A DNA stretch of 64,000 nucleotides. Origin: Thermohalobaculum sp039026375 (lineage in GTDB: Bacteria > Pseudomonadota > Alphaproteobacteria > Rhodobacterales > Rhodobacteraceae). A model generated the notes under the pieces. It did no database searches. It saw only the letters and a list, made by a program, of their open reading frames with translations, and had not been told where the DNA came from. Position numbers and translations under genes: made by a program. Every line of letters begins with the position of its first letter. Positions within the stretch are counted from its first letter, which is position 1. Of the stretch, positions 8,381 through 17,632 are shown in pieces. The stretch lies in NCBI GenBank assembly GCA_039026375.1, contig JBCCML010000021.1, forward strand, positions 7,101 through 71,100. The letters are read 5' to 3'.

Positions 8381-9808
8381 ATGGCGCACCGCAGCTTTCC
8401 CAGATTTTTTGTTTGGCTGTCTCTCAGCCTTATGACTCTGGTAGCCTGGCCTGCTGTTGGCGACGGCGGGGCAGCGCCGAGGGCCGTGCCGCAATCTGCC
8501 GCTGAGATCACACTTAGCTTTGCACCGATTGTGCGCCAAACCGCCCCCGCCGTGGTGAACATCTATACCCGGAAAGTCGCCCGGCGGCGTACCAGTCCAT
8601 TCGCGGGCGATCCGTTCTTCGAGCGCTTCTTCCAGGACATGTTTCCAGGTCGCGCGGGTAGCGGCCGGCGGATCGAGAATTCCCTGGGTTCTGGCGTCAT
8701 CGTGCAGAGCGGCGGCATCATCGTGTCCAACTACCATGTCATAGAAGGCGCTGACGAGATCACAGTCATCTTGCAGGATCGGCGCGAGTTCCCAGCCGAA
8801 GTCATCTTTGAAGATCCCAAATCTGACTTGGCGGTGCTTCGCGTGAAGGGCGCAGTCGACCTTCCGACGCTGGAGTTTCGCGACTCCGATACGCTGGAGG
8901 TCGGCGATTTGGTCCTGGCGATAGGAAACCCCTTCGGTGTCGGTCAGACAGTAACCAGTGGCATCATCTCGGGCCTGTCCCGTTCTGCCGGCACGGCAGA
9001 TGACGGTGTCTTCATTCAGACCGATGCGGCGATCAACCCGGGCAACTCTGGTGGTGCGCTTGTCGACGTTGCAGGGCGTCTGGTTGGCATCAACACTGCG
9101 ATTTTGTCCCGCTCTGGTGGCTCGAACGGGATCGGTTTTGCCGTACCTGCAAATCTGGTCGCACGCGTGGTTGAAGCTGCGGTGGCCGGCCAGACGCAGC
9201 TGACCCGCCCGTGGTTTGGCTATGACGGGGACGAGGTCGACGGCGAATTGGCGGCAGCGTTGGGATTGCCCAACCCCGTGGGTGTCCACGTGGATGCACT
9301 TTATCCGGGTGGCCCGTTCGCCGAGGCGGGTGTCCTGCTGGGAGACGTCATCGTCGAAATTGACGGCCTAACCGTGAATGCACCTAGGGAATTGGACTTT
9401 CGGGCGTCTACCGAACGGTTGGGGGAAACGATCGACCTGACGTTATGGCGCGATGGCGCCTACGTGGATCTTGCTGTCGTTCTCACGGCTGCCGAGGATA
9501 GCCCGCCAAGTGATCGTCGGACCCTGAAACGAGGACAGGGCTTGCCCGGGCTTACGGTCACAAACATCAATCCCGCGGTGCTGCAGGAGACGGGGCTTAG
9601 CGTCGACAGCCAGGGCATCCTGGTCTTGCAAACGCAGGGACCGGCACGTCGCGTCGGGCTGCGCCCCGGCGACCTGATCAGAACCGTAAACGGCGCGACG
9701 GTCAGGGATGTCGCCGAACTGGCCGAGCATTTGAACACCGCGGTTGGCCAGACTGAGTTGGGGGTCGAGCGTCAAGGCCGACAAGGCGTTGTCCGGTATC
9801 GGCGATGA
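8381..9808 (+). CDS. Deg/HtrA-family periplasmic serine protease
   Basis: 475 residues. N-terminal signal peptide (hydrophobic FFVWLSLSLMTLVAWPAVG), trypsin-like domain, then two PDZ-like regions (~260-350 and ~390-470). The catalytic triad is readable: His119 in SNYHVIEGA, Asp149 in KSDLAVLRV, Ser223 in NPGNSGGAL. Such proteases degrade misfolded envelope proteins in the periplasm. The stop overlaps the rarA start (ATGA), indicating coupling. The rather divergent second PDZ and the MFPG segment fit a DegQ/MucD-type enzyme; the exact paralog cannot be named. Confidence 0.92.
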   Translation: MAHRSFPRFFVWLSLSLMTLVAWPAVGDGGAAPRAVPQSAAEITLSFAPIVRQTAPAVVNIYTRKVARRRTSPFAGDPFFERFFQDMFPGRAGSGRRIENSLGSGVIVQSGGIIVSNYHVIEGADEITVILQDRREFPAEVIFEDPKSDLAVLRVKGAVDLPTLEFRDSDTLEVGDLVLAIGNPFGVGQTVTSGIISGLSRSAGTADDGVFIQTDAAINPGNSGGALVDVAGRLVGINTAILSRSGGSNGIGFAVPANLVARVVEAAVAGQTQLTRPWFGYDGDEVDGELAAALGLPNPVGVHVDALYPGGPFAEAGVLLGDVIVEIDGLTVNAPRELDFRASTERLGETIDLTLWRDGAYVDLAVVLTAAEDSPPSDRRTLKRGQGLPGLTVTNINPAVLQETGLSVDSQGILVLQTQGPARRVGLRPGDLIRTVNGATVRDVAELAEHLNTAVGQTELGVERQGRQGVVRYRR

Positions 9809-11115
9809 CAATGCCGGATCTATTCGGTGACGCGCCTCAACCGTCGGAAGGCCCGCGTCCGCTGGCCGATCGTATGCGCCCAACGCAATTATCCGATGTG
9901 GTCGGACAGGATCATGTCCTAGGGCCGACCGCACCGTTGGGCGCCGCAATCGCTGCCGGCGAATTGGGATCGATCATCCTTTGGGGGCCTCCGGGGGTCG
10001 GAAAGACAACGATCGCGCGCCTCTTGGCCGATGCCACAGACATGGCCTTCGAGCAGATCAGTGCCATTTTCACCGGTGTGGCGGACCTGAAAAAGGTCTT
10101 CGAGGCGGCGCGGCTAAGACATGCACAGGGCCGCGCAACGCTATTGTTTGTGGACGAGATCCATCGCTTTAACAAAGCACAGCAGGACGGGTTCTTGCCG
10201 CATATGGAGCAAGGGCGGATCGTGTTGGTGGGCGCGACGACAGAAAACCCTTCGTTCGAGTTGAATGCAGCGCTCCTTAGCCGCGCGCAGGTGCTGCAAC
10301 TGCGCCGTTTGGACGAGGTGGCGCTCAGCCAGATCTTGTCGCGGGCCGAACAGGATGTGGGTGTTCTGCCACTTGCCGACGATGCCCGGTCCCGATTGAT
10401 CGAGATGGCTGATGGCGATGGCCGAACTCTGCTGAACTTGATCGAACAAGTGACCCATCTGACAGGCGGGCCCTTCGGTGCTGCAGACCTTTCGCGACGT
10501 CTGAACCGACGAGCGCCAGTCTACGACAAAAGCGGAGATGGCCATTACAATCTTATATCTGCGCTTCATAAATCGGTGCGCGGGTCAGACCCCGATGCCG
10601 CGCTCTATTGGTTTACCCGGATGTTAGAGGGCGGCGAGGACGCGCGCTATCTTGCCCGCCGCATTACGCGCATGGCGGTCGAAGACATCGGGCTTGCTGA
10701 TCCGAATGCGTTGGACCGTTGCTTGGCGGCATGGAATGCGTTCGAACGGCTCGGTTCGCCCGAGGGAGAGTTGGCGCTGGCGAATGCTGTCGTCTACCTC
10801 GCATTGGCGCCTAAGTCGAATGCTGCCTACATGGCCTACAACGCGGCGCGCCGTTCAGCGGCAGACACAGGCTCGGCCCCGCCGCCTGCACATATCCTGA
10901 ACGCGCCGACGCGATTGATGAAAGATATGGGTTATGGTCACGACTACGCCTACGACCATGATGCCGAAGATGGTTTCTCTGGCCAGTTCTACTTTCCTGA
11001 CGGGTTTGAGCGGCCAACGTTCTACAAGCCTGTCGCCCGAGGTTTCGAGCGCGAGTTAGAAAAGCGCATGAGCTACTTCGCAAAGTTGCGCGCCGAACGG
11101 GGGGCGCATGATTGA
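9805..11115 (+). CDS. rarA: Replication-associated recombination protein A (MgsA AAA+ ATPase)
   Basis: 436 residues. AAA+ ATPase acting at stalled replication forks. Seen: PLADRMRPTQLSDVVGQDHVLGP at the N-terminus, Walker A GPPGVGKTT, Walker B LLFVDEIHRFNKAQQD, sensor segment VGATTENPSFELNAALLSRAQV, and the C-terminal tetramerisation region with SALHKSVRGSDPDAALYWF and PTRLMKDMGYGHDYAYDHD. Overlaps the Deg gene by 4 bases and crcB by 8 bases, so the four genes from 8381 to 12516 are probably one transcript. Confidence 0.95.
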   Translation: MTMPDLFGDAPQPSEGPRPLADRMRPTQLSDVVGQDHVLGPTAPLGAAIAAGELGSIILWGPPGVGKTTIARLLADATDMAFEQISAIFTGVADLKKVFEAARLRHAQGRATLLFVDEIHRFNKAQQDGFLPHMEQGRIVLVGATTENPSFELNAALLSRAQVLQLRRLDEVALSQILSRAEQDVGVLPLADDARSRLIEMADGDGRTLLNLIEQVTHLTGGPFGAADLSRRLNRRAPVYDKSGDGHYNLISALHKSVRGSDPDAALYWFTRMLEGGEDARYLARRITRMAVEDIGLADPNALDRCLAAWNAFERLGSPEGELALANAVVYLALAPKSNAAYMAYNAARRSAADTGSAPPPAHILNAPTRLMKDMGYGHDYAYDHDAEDGFSGQFYFPDGFERPTFYKPVARGFERELEKRMSYFAKLRAERGAHD

Positions 11116-11488
11116 CAAGATCGCCTTGGTCGCCGCTGGCGGCGCCATTGGCGCGACCCTGCGCTATTTGGGCGCTGCGTGGGCCGCGCGGTTGCTTGGC
11201 GCTGGTTTCATGGGGACGTTGTTCGTCAACGTCGTCGGCTCGACGTTGATGGGGGTGCTGGCGGTGCTGTTGATGGAAAAGGCGCCTGGCACCTGGCAAC
11301 GCTGGGCGCCCCTGATCATCACCGGTGTTCTGGGCGGCTTCACGACATTCTCTGCGTTCTCTCTGGATGCATTGTACCTGCTGGAACGCGGCCGTATCGG
11401 TGCGGGCCTTAGCTATATCGGCGCGTCCGTGCTACTTTCCATCATTGGTCTTTACACCGGCATGGTTGCGACAAGGGCACTGTCTTGA
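11108..11488 (+). CDS. crcB: Fluoride ion channel CrcB/Fluc
   Basis: 126 residues with four hydrophobic helices; dual-topology dimers export fluoride across the inner membrane. Seen: GGAIGATLRYLG in TM1, FVNVVGSTLMG in TM2 (the conserved Asn), and GGFTTFSAFSLD in TM3, the motif carrying the Phe box and the central Na+ site. Overlaps rarA upstream and the next gene downstream (TTGA). No fluoride riboswitch is visible, consistent with its place inside an operon. Confidence 0.94.
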   Translation: MIDKIALVAAGGAIGATLRYLGAAWAARLLGAGFMGTLFVNVVGSTLMGVLAVLLMEKAPGTWQRWAPLIITGVLGGFTTFSAFSLDALYLLERGRIGAGLSYIGASVLLSIIGLYTGMVATRALS

Positions 11489-12516
11489 CTGGGCCGCGCA
11501 CCGTGACCGTCGGGCCCAATGAAGCTGAACAGCGTTTGGATCGCTGGCTGCGGCGCCAGATCCCTGGGCTTGCTCAGGGACAGATCGAAAAGATGTGCCG
11601 CAAAGGTCAGATCCGCGTCGATGGGGGCAGGGTCCGCGCAAACACGCGCGTGGCACCGGGCCAGGCGATCAAACTCCCACACTTGGAAGAGTCGAGAACG
11701 CCGCCTCAATCTGCCGCGCCAGCCGGTCAGCCAGAATTGAAGTTGCCAGCAGGGCTAGTCCTGCACCGCGATGCCGACATCCTCGTCCTGGACAAGCCAG
11801 CCGGTCTGGCGGTCCAGGGCGGGTCCAAATTGAGCAAGCACTTAGGTAGTTTGTTGCCATTGTTGCGCTTTGGTGCGGATCAGGATCCCAAGCTGGTGCA
11901 CCGGTTGGACCGTGATACCTCCGGCGTGCTGGTGCTGGCCATGCATGGGCGCGCGGCGACCGATCTGGCACGGCAATTCAGTGGTCGATCGGTCAAGAAG
12001 ACGTATTTGGCGCTGGTCGCGGGAAAACCGGACCCGCAGCAGGGCACCATTCGCTATGGTTTGGTGAAGGCCGGCGGCCAGGGCGAGGAACGGATGCATC
12101 CGGTGCATCCGGATGACATCGCAGCGACGCCAGGCGCGCAGCGCGCGACGACTGATTACGCGGTGATCGAGCAATTGGCCAACCGGCTGGCCGTGGTTGC
12201 GCTGCGACCGGTGACCGGTCGCACGCATCAGTTGCGCGCGCACATGGCCGCCATCGGGTGCCCGATCGCAGGTGATGGTAAGTACGCGCGCCGTACCGGC
12301 GAAAATCTTGGCGATGGTTGGGGGGCGGGTTTGGGCGGGGGGCTAAGCCGGCAACTGCATCTTCACGCATGCCGGCTTGCCTTCAATCACCCGAAAACAG
12401 GCAAACCATTTGTTGCCAGTGCGCCGATGCCAGCGCATTTCCGCCAGACTTGGAAGGTCATGGGACTGCAACCGCTTGATGCCGGTGACGATCCGTTTAG
12501 CGACTTTCCCAACTGA
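11485..12516 (+). CDS. RluC/RluD-family 23S rRNA pseudouridine synthase
   Basis: 343 residues from a TTG start that overlaps the crcB stop. N-terminal S4 RNA-binding domain (QRLDRWLRRQ...CRKGQIRVDG), then the catalytic domain with KLVHRLDRDTSGVL containing the nucleophilic Asp, and GRTHQLRAHMAAIGCPI. Modifies uridines in 23S rRNA; RluC is the best guess from S4 plus length, but RluD-type activity cannot be excluded. It ends 37 bases before the convergent flgI stop. Confidence 0.88.
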   Translation: MTGPRTVTVGPNEAEQRLDRWLRRQIPGLAQGQIEKMCRKGQIRVDGGRVRANTRVAPGQAIKLPHLEESRTPPQSAAPAGQPELKLPAGLVLHRDADILVLDKPAGLAVQGGSKLSKHLGSLLPLLRFGADQDPKLVHRLDRDTSGVLVLAMHGRAATDLARQFSGRSVKKTYLALVAGKPDPQQGTIRYGLVKAGGQGEERMHPVHPDDIAATPGAQRATTDYAVIEQLANRLAVVALRPVTGRTHQLRAHMAAIGCPIAGDGKYARRTGENLGDGWGAGLGGGLSRQLHLHACRLAFNHPKTGKPFVASAPMPAHFRQTWKVMGLQPLDAGDDPFSDFPN

Positions 12517-12553
12517 CAAATGTGACCGGCCAACCTGCCGATCACCGTTGAGC

Positions 12554-13651
12554 TTACTGAACGACCAGCTCCGCGTGCAGCGCCCCTGCTGCTTTGATCG
12601 CCTTTAGAATGTCAATCATATCGCGCGGCCCAATGCCCAAGGCGTTCAATCCGTCGACCAGATCCGCCAATGTGACGTTTTCGTCGACGACCGCCATGCG
12701 GTTTTCGTCATCTTCGTCAATTTCAATTCCCGTGCGCGGCAAAACGATGGACTCGCCTTCAGCGAAAGGGTTCGGCTGAGAGGCGACAGGTGTTTCGGTG
12801 ACCCGAATGGTCAGGTTGCCCTGGCTGACAGCAACGCGGCTGATTTTGACGTCATCACCCAGCACGATCGTACCGGATCGCTGGTCGACGACAACCCGGG
12901 CGAGACGCGAGGGCATCACCTGGATGTTCTCGATCTGCGCGATCAAGCGGGCAGGCTGGGCGCCTGCCGCGACAAGATCCAGCGTGACGGTGCCACTGTC
13001 ATTCATGACTGCGACCTGACGGCCCAGGGCCTGGTTGATGGCTTCTTCGATCCGGGCGGCGGTCGTGAAATCGGGTTCGCGCAGGGCAAGTCTGACGCGG
13101 CCCAGGTCATTCAAATTGAAGGGCACCTCCCGTTCAATGCGTGCGCCGTTGGGGATAGAACCGCTTGTCGGCACACCAATTTGCGTTGCTGCACCTTCAC
13201 CGGCCGCATTGATGCCGCCGGCCAGGATCGGTCCCTGTGCAACTGCATAGATTTCGCCGTCCGCTGCATTTAGCGGTGTCATGATCAGTGTGCCGCCCAA
13301 TAGGTTGTCCGCGTCGCCGATCGCCGACACGTTCACGTCAATGCGGCTGCCGGCGCGCGCAAAGGGCTTGATCGTTGCGGTGACGATCACGGCCGCCACG
13401 TTCTGGGGCCTCATCTGTTCGCCCTGCACATTGATGCCCAATCGCTCCAATAGGTTCGTCAGGGCTTCTTCGGTGAAGGGTGAGTTTCGGATGCCGTCGC
13501 CGGAGCCGTTGAGGCCCACCACCAAGCCATATCCGACAAGGTCGTTCCCGCGGACACCTTCAAAGTCCACCAGGTCCTTGATGCGCGGGGCGGCGTTAAC
13601 CGGCAGTGTCAGGCACACGGCAAAAGCCGCAGCGAGGAGAAGGCGAAGCAT
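12554..13651 (-). CDS. flgI: Flagellar P-ring protein FlgI
   Basis: 365 residues with a Sec signal peptide (LRLLLAAAFAVCLTLPVNA, cleaved before APRIKDL). Forms the peptidoglycan-embedded P-ring bushing around the flagellar rod. Seen: ARIKDLVDFEGVRGN-like start, LVGYGLVVGLNGSGDG, ITVTATIKPFARAGSRIDVNVSAIGDA-like central part, and C-terminal LADLVDGLNALGIGPRDMIDILKAIKAAGALHAELVVQ. Last gene of the minus-strand operon motB-flgE-flgK-flgL-flgI, 26 bases after flgL. Confidence 0.95.
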   Translation of the reverse strand: MLRLLLAAAFAVCLTLPVNAAPRIKDLVDFEGVRGNDLVGYGLVVGLNGSGDGIRNSPFTEEALTNLLERLGINVQGEQMRPQNVAAVIVTATIKPFARAGSRIDVNVSAIGDADNLLGGTLIMTPLNAADGEIYAVAQGPILAGGINAAGEGAATQIGVPTSGSIPNGARIEREVPFNLNDLGRVRLALREPDFTTAARIEEAINQALGRQVAVMNDSGTVTLDLVAAGAQPARLIAQIENIQVMPSRLARVVVDQRSGTIVLGDDVKISRVAVSQGNLTIRVTETPVASQPNPFAEGESIVLPRTGIEIDEDDENRMAVVDENVTLADLVDGLNALGIGPRDMIDILKAIKAAGALHAELVVQ

Positions 13652-13677
13652 TCTGCTTTCCTTATTGTGATCAGGCG

Positions 13678-14685
13678 CTAGCGGAAACTGGCAAGCGATA
13701 GGCTGGCAAGGCGCGAAGTGGTCGCAAAGGCAACCTCCAACTGCGCTTCAAGTTGCGTGAGCTCGACGGCGGCGTCATAAGCATCAGCGCCCGCCAAATC
13801 GTTGAAGGCAATGGTCAGTGATGCGTCGCTGGCGATATTGCGCGCTTTAACAGTGGCAATCCGTGCCTCCGCCGCGCCCAGCCGGGCCTGAACGGTGATC
13901 GTATCAGACACGGCGTTTCTCAGCCCATCACTGGCAAATTCGACCAATTCGCGGCGCTGATCGGCTGGGATGTTGTTGGTCAGATCATAGGCACTGGCCA
14001 GGACAACAACGTTGAAGAGTACATTTCGGATTGGGTCTTCATTGGCGCGCACAGTGTAGTCCACAACCTCACCGGGCGCGACTTCGGCGCGGGGTGCGTT
14101 GCCATCGCCCCCCAGATAGAAGGTGTTCGCGAATAAGCCACCGGTCACCCCAAACTCCGCCTGCAAATTGGCATAGGCACCCGCCGCCGTCGCTGCCCCT
14201 TCTAGGAAGGGTGTCGAGTCCGTCAGGAACTGTTCGGCAGGAACCGTGGCAGCCGCGCCCGCTTCGTCGCCGGCAAATAGCGTGCGGCCGCCAAAGCTTA
14301 TGTTTAGCTGCGAGACGATAGTGTCCAATTCGCCGCGGGCCTGGTTTGACAGGGTCTGAAGGTCGCGTGTGGTGCCATTTGTGCGGAGTACATCGCTGGT
14401 GTCGGTCAGATTTTGCGACGCGGTCTGCACGTTGTCCAGCGCTTCCTGCATCACCCGGCTGCGTGACTCGCTCAGGGCAATGACCTCGCCATAGGCGCGC
14501 AGGTCCGTGAGGGATTTTTCGATCTGGAACAGCTCGTTCACGCGACCGTCCAATGCGCCCGTGACGTCGGCAAATCGCTCCGTCACCGTCTCGACCCGCG
14601 CATCATCGGAGCGATCTTTCAGGTCCGAGATGATGCGGCTGAGCGTTGCCTGACGGTACTGGGCTGGAAAACCAAACTCGGGCAT
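13678..14685 (-). CDS. flgL: Flagellar hook-filament junction protein FlgL (flagellin-related)
   Basis: 335 residues; helical N- and C-termini characteristic of flagellin-type proteins (N-terminal RQATLSRIISDLKDRSDD; C-terminal NDLAGADAYDAAVELTQLEAQLEVAFATTSRLASLSLASFR). With FlgK it joins hook and filament; there is no signal peptide because export is by the flagellar type III apparatus. Its start overlaps the flgK stop by one base. The typical N-terminal MRIS(T) pattern is modified, so the assignment rests on ends plus neighbourhood. Confidence 0.88.
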   Translation of the reverse strand: MPEFGFPAQYRQATLSRIISDLKDRSDDARVETVTERFADVTGALDGRVNELFQIEKSLTDLRAYGEVIALSESRSRVMQEALDNVQTASQNLTDTSDVLRTNGTTRDLQTLSNQARGELDTIVSQLNISFGGRTLFAGDEAGAAATVPAEQFLTDSTPFLEGAATAAGAYANLQAEFGVTGGLFANTFYLGGDGNAPRAEVAPGEVVDYTVRANEDPIRNVLFNVVVLASAYDLTNNIPADQRRELVEFASDGLRNAVSDTITVQARLGAAEARIATVKARNIASDASLTIAFNDLAGADAYDAAVELTQLEAQLEVAFATTSRLASLSLASFR

Positions 14686-16160
14686 CAGCGGATCTCCAGA
14701 ATCTGTTCAAGCATACGCGAGGCGGTCTGGATGACCTGGATGTTCGCGGCAAACGATTGCTCGATTTGGATCAGCGACTGCAATTCGGTGTCGGTGTCGA
14801 CCCCGATTGCTTCGGCTTCGGTGTTGGCAATGGCCAGGCGCGTAGTGTTAAGCGACGCCAATTGCGTCTCAGCATTCGTACGCTGAACGCCGGTTAGTTC
14901 GGCGATACCGGATGCCATTTCCGACGCGGTCAGGGTGCCGTCGAGGCCGGGGATCGCAGCTGCTGGGCGGAATGCGGTCAGTGCGTCGGCATAGGCGCGC
15001 GGGATCACGTCTGACGTGATGGGCCCCGGCGCAATCGATTGTAGACCGTCGCGCAGTCGCGTGGCGTCGCCGCCAGCCGAGATGTCGACCAGCGCATTCA
15101 ACGAAATCCGACCGGCCAAACCCTCGATATTCGTCAGATCCAGGATGGCGCCATTGTCGGTGAACAGGCCTGGATCGCCGACGGCCAGCGTTGGATCGAC
15201 CGCTGGATCTTCGAACCGAGCAATCATGTCCGCTGCGAATTCATCGATGCGGGCATTAAACTCCACGCCGATCTGGTCGCGCACCGCAAAGTTTCCAGCG
15301 ATCGAGCCCTCGCGCAGGCGTTGGGGGTGCGTGCTGGTCGGTGTGATGTCGATGCCGTCCAGCATCAGCCCGGACAGCGCGCCCGTCCCGGCGGGGTCAT
15401 AGATCATGCCGGTGGTGATGAGCGGGCTTTGAACGAACGTCAGGTCACGCGGGTTTTCGGCCAGCACGAACAAGCCCTCGGTCGTCGTGAGGTGCACGGC
15501 GCCGTTTTCCTGCACGTGGGTGCGCACCGGGATCATGGCATTCACTTCGTCGATCAGGCGGGCACGTTCGTCGATCAGGGTGGCCACGTCGCGACCGCCG
15601 ACTTGCAACCGGACGATCTTGGCGTTGAGCGAATCGATCTGGGCCAGATTGCCGTTCACATCCGCGACCTGACCAGCGATCAGGGCGTCCGCGTTCTGCC
15701 GGATGACGGCGGCCTCCGACGACAGGTTGTTCATAAAGTCGGCCAAGTCCTTGGCGGCTTCGGCAACCTGTTGCTGGCGTGCCGGCGACTCCGGTGTATC
15801 CGACATCAGGCGCATGGCGTTTTCGAGGTTGGTCACGCGGACAACCAGGCCGTCGCTGTCGGTCGCCTCGCCATAGGCCCGGCCCAACTTGAGCAATGCC
15901 TCGGCTTGCGGTTCGATCGTTGCCGCGTCGCTGTCGGCTTGCCGGCGGGCGGAGGTGATGTCGTTGGCGGTCGCGCGGGTGACACCGACGACCTGGACCC
16001 CGACACCGCGACCGCCCAGGCTGGCAGAGCTGAGGTCGACCGATTGGCGGCCATAGCCTTTGGTAAGCGCATTCGCGAGGTTGTTCGAGGCCACCTCGGC
16101 CAAGCGGCTGGTGGCGCCCAAACCGCTGAGCGCATTTGAAAATGATGATGAGATCGACAT
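14685..16160 (-). CDS. flgK: Flagellar hook-associated protein FlgK (HAP1)
   Basis: 491 residues. N-terminal SSFSNALSGLGATSRLAEVASNNLANALTKGYGRQ is the rod/hook ANN motif region; the C-terminus VDTDTELQSLIQIEQSFAANIQVIQTASRMLEQILEIR is the axial-family heptad helix. The middle carries the D2-type variable part. First junction protein between hook and filament, exported by the flagellar apparatus. Lies between flgE and flgL, as expected. Confidence 0.93.
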   Translation of the reverse strand: MSISSSFSNALSGLGATSRLAEVASNNLANALTKGYGRQSVDLSSASLGGRGVGVQVVGVTRATANDITSARRQADSDAATIEPQAEALLKLGRAYGEATDSDGLVVRVTNLENAMRLMSDTPESPARQQQVAEAAKDLADFMNNLSSEAAVIRQNADALIAGQVADVNGNLAQIDSLNAKIVRLQVGGRDVATLIDERARLIDEVNAMIPVRTHVQENGAVHLTTTEGLFVLAENPRDLTFVQSPLITTGMIYDPAGTGALSGLMLDGIDITPTSTHPQRLREGSIAGNFAVRDQIGVEFNARIDEFAADMIARFEDPAVDPTLAVGDPGLFTDNGAILDLTNIEGLAGRISLNALVDISAGGDATRLRDGLQSIAPGPITSDVIPRAYADALTAFRPAAAIPGLDGTLTASEMASGIAELTGVQRTNAETQLASLNTTRLAIANTEAEAIGVDTDTELQSLIQIEQSFAANIQVIQTASRMLEQILEIR

Positions 16161-16193
16161 GGCGAAGCCCTTCTTGGCGACAGTCGGTCAGGT

Positions 16194-16210
16194 GGGCCCC
16201 ATCGGGGCCC
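16194..16210 (-). terminator. Intercistronic hairpin flgE/flgK
   Basis: GGGCCCC and GGGGCCC form a perfect 7-bp stem with a 3-base loop, immediately downstream of flgE and upstream of flgK on the minus strand. There is no T-run. A partial terminator or 3' stabiliser here would raise the hook subunit (about 120 copies) relative to the junction proteins. Confidence 0.45.
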
Positions 16211-16216
16211 GACCCG

Positions 16217-17551
16217 TTACCGTTTCAGCGACGTCGTCTCCTGCAACATCTCGTCGACCGTTCGGATCACGGTCGCGTTCGACGAGAAGGCGCGCTGGGT
16301 GACGATCATGTCGGTCAGTTCTTCCGCCACATCGACGGTGCTGAGCTGAAGCGCAAAGCCGGAGATTTCGCCTGCCGGGCCATCGCCTGCGTCGAAGAAG
16401 AAGATGTCGCCGCTTTCCGGAGAAATCTCGAACGCCTGGTTGTCCAGGGCTCTCAAACCATTCGGGTTCGGCACGGCGCCCAGTGGGATCTGATACAGGG
16501 CGCGCCGCTGACCGGTATCGTAGACACCGGCTAGAATGCCGTTGCTGTCAATCTCCAGGCCCTGCAGGTTACCTGCGGGGGCACCGTTCTTGGACAGACC
16601 GTTGGGTGTGAAGGGCGCTGCCAACTGGCTGAGACCGGTCCCGAATGCAGTCGACTGCAGCTGCACCTCGATCGGGCCATCGACCACGTTGATTGTCGCC
16701 GCCCCAGTGACAGCGTTGAAGGTGGCGGTCGTGCCGGCACCGTTCGGGTCCACAGGGTTGCCGGCGGATGGTGTTGCCGAGATCAGCTGGCCCGGGCCAT
16801 TCCGCGTGCCGTTGAAGAGCAAGTCAAATTCCCCGACGACACCGGCGGTGGCGCTGTCCGTCATCCGCAAGGTCCAGGCGTTCGAGGCGCCTGCACCGGG
16901 CACGGTCGGAATGTATTCGATCAACAGCTGATGCTGCAGCCCGATCGCGTCGAAGTATTCGATCGGCGACTCGATCGTCAGACCGGATTCGCCGGCGATG
17001 GTCTCTTCGGCGGGCAGGTTGACGCCCAACTCGATCCGCGTGGTTGAATCAGCCGCGGTCAGAAAGGCAGACAGACGCACTGGCTCGAGAGAGCTGGGCG
17101 TGTCGCGGGCAACTGCGGCGGTTAGCGTGCCGTCGGCATCCGTGGGCCAGCCCTGCAGCGCCAATTCACCGGGGGTCACCAGGAAGCCATCTTCATTTTG
17201 ACGGAACGACCCGGTCGCTACCATCTGGAACGGGCGCTGGCTGTTTGGCAGATCCACTGCGCTCAGCTGTGTCACAGGCAACAGGCCCGACCCCGAGACG
17301 GCGATATCCGTGGAGCTGTTCGACGTCACCAGCGTGCCCGAGGATGCCACGTCGCGGAAGGTCGAGACCGTCACGCCACCAGCGGAGAAGCTGCCGCCAG
17401 AGCTGGCGGTGACCAGCGACGAGAAGTCGACATCGGTCCGGCGGTAGCCGTTCGTGTTCGAGTTTGCGATGTTGTCGGAGATCACGGCGAGCCGCGTTGA
17501 GTTTGCGCTCAAGCCGGCCACGCCAGCGTTAAGTCCTGAAGACAGGCTCAT
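16217..17551 (-). CDS. flgE: Flagellar hook protein FlgE
   Basis: 444 residues. N-terminus SLSSGLNAGVAGLSANSTRLAVISDNIANSNTNGYRRTDVDF carries the conserved ANS/N...NGY axial motif; the C-terminus shows LSTVDVAEELTDMIVTQRAFSSNATVIRTVDEMLQETTSLKR. It polymerises into the universal joint. The central part (QRPFQMVATGSFRQNEDGFLVTPGELALQGWP) matches the FlgE D1 segment. Upstream 81 bases separate it from motB. Confidence 0.94.
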   Translation of the reverse strand: MSLSSGLNAGVAGLSANSTRLAVISDNIANSNTNGYRRTDVDFSSLVTASSGGSFSAGGVTVSTFRDVASSGTLVTSNSSTDIAVSGSGLLPVTQLSAVDLPNSQRPFQMVATGSFRQNEDGFLVTPGELALQGWPTDADGTLTAAVARDTPSSLEPVRLSAFLTAADSTTRIELGVNLPAEETIAGESGLTIESPIEYFDAIGLQHQLLIEYIPTVPGAGASNAWTLRMTDSATAGVVGEFDLLFNGTRNGPGQLISATPSAGNPVDPNGAGTTATFNAVTGAATINVVDGPIEVQLQSTAFGTGLSQLAAPFTPNGLSKNGAPAGNLQGLEIDSNGILAGVYDTGQRRALYQIPLGAVPNPNGLRALDNQAFEISPESGDIFFFDAGDGPAGEISGFALQLSTVDVAEELTDMIVTQRAFSSNATVIRTVDEMLQETTSLKR

Positions 17552-17632
17552 GATTACACCTCGTTCTGATGCCTACGCGTTGCCTATGACATGCGCCGAT
17601 TACGCTTAATCGCGGCCTAACAGCGCTCGGAA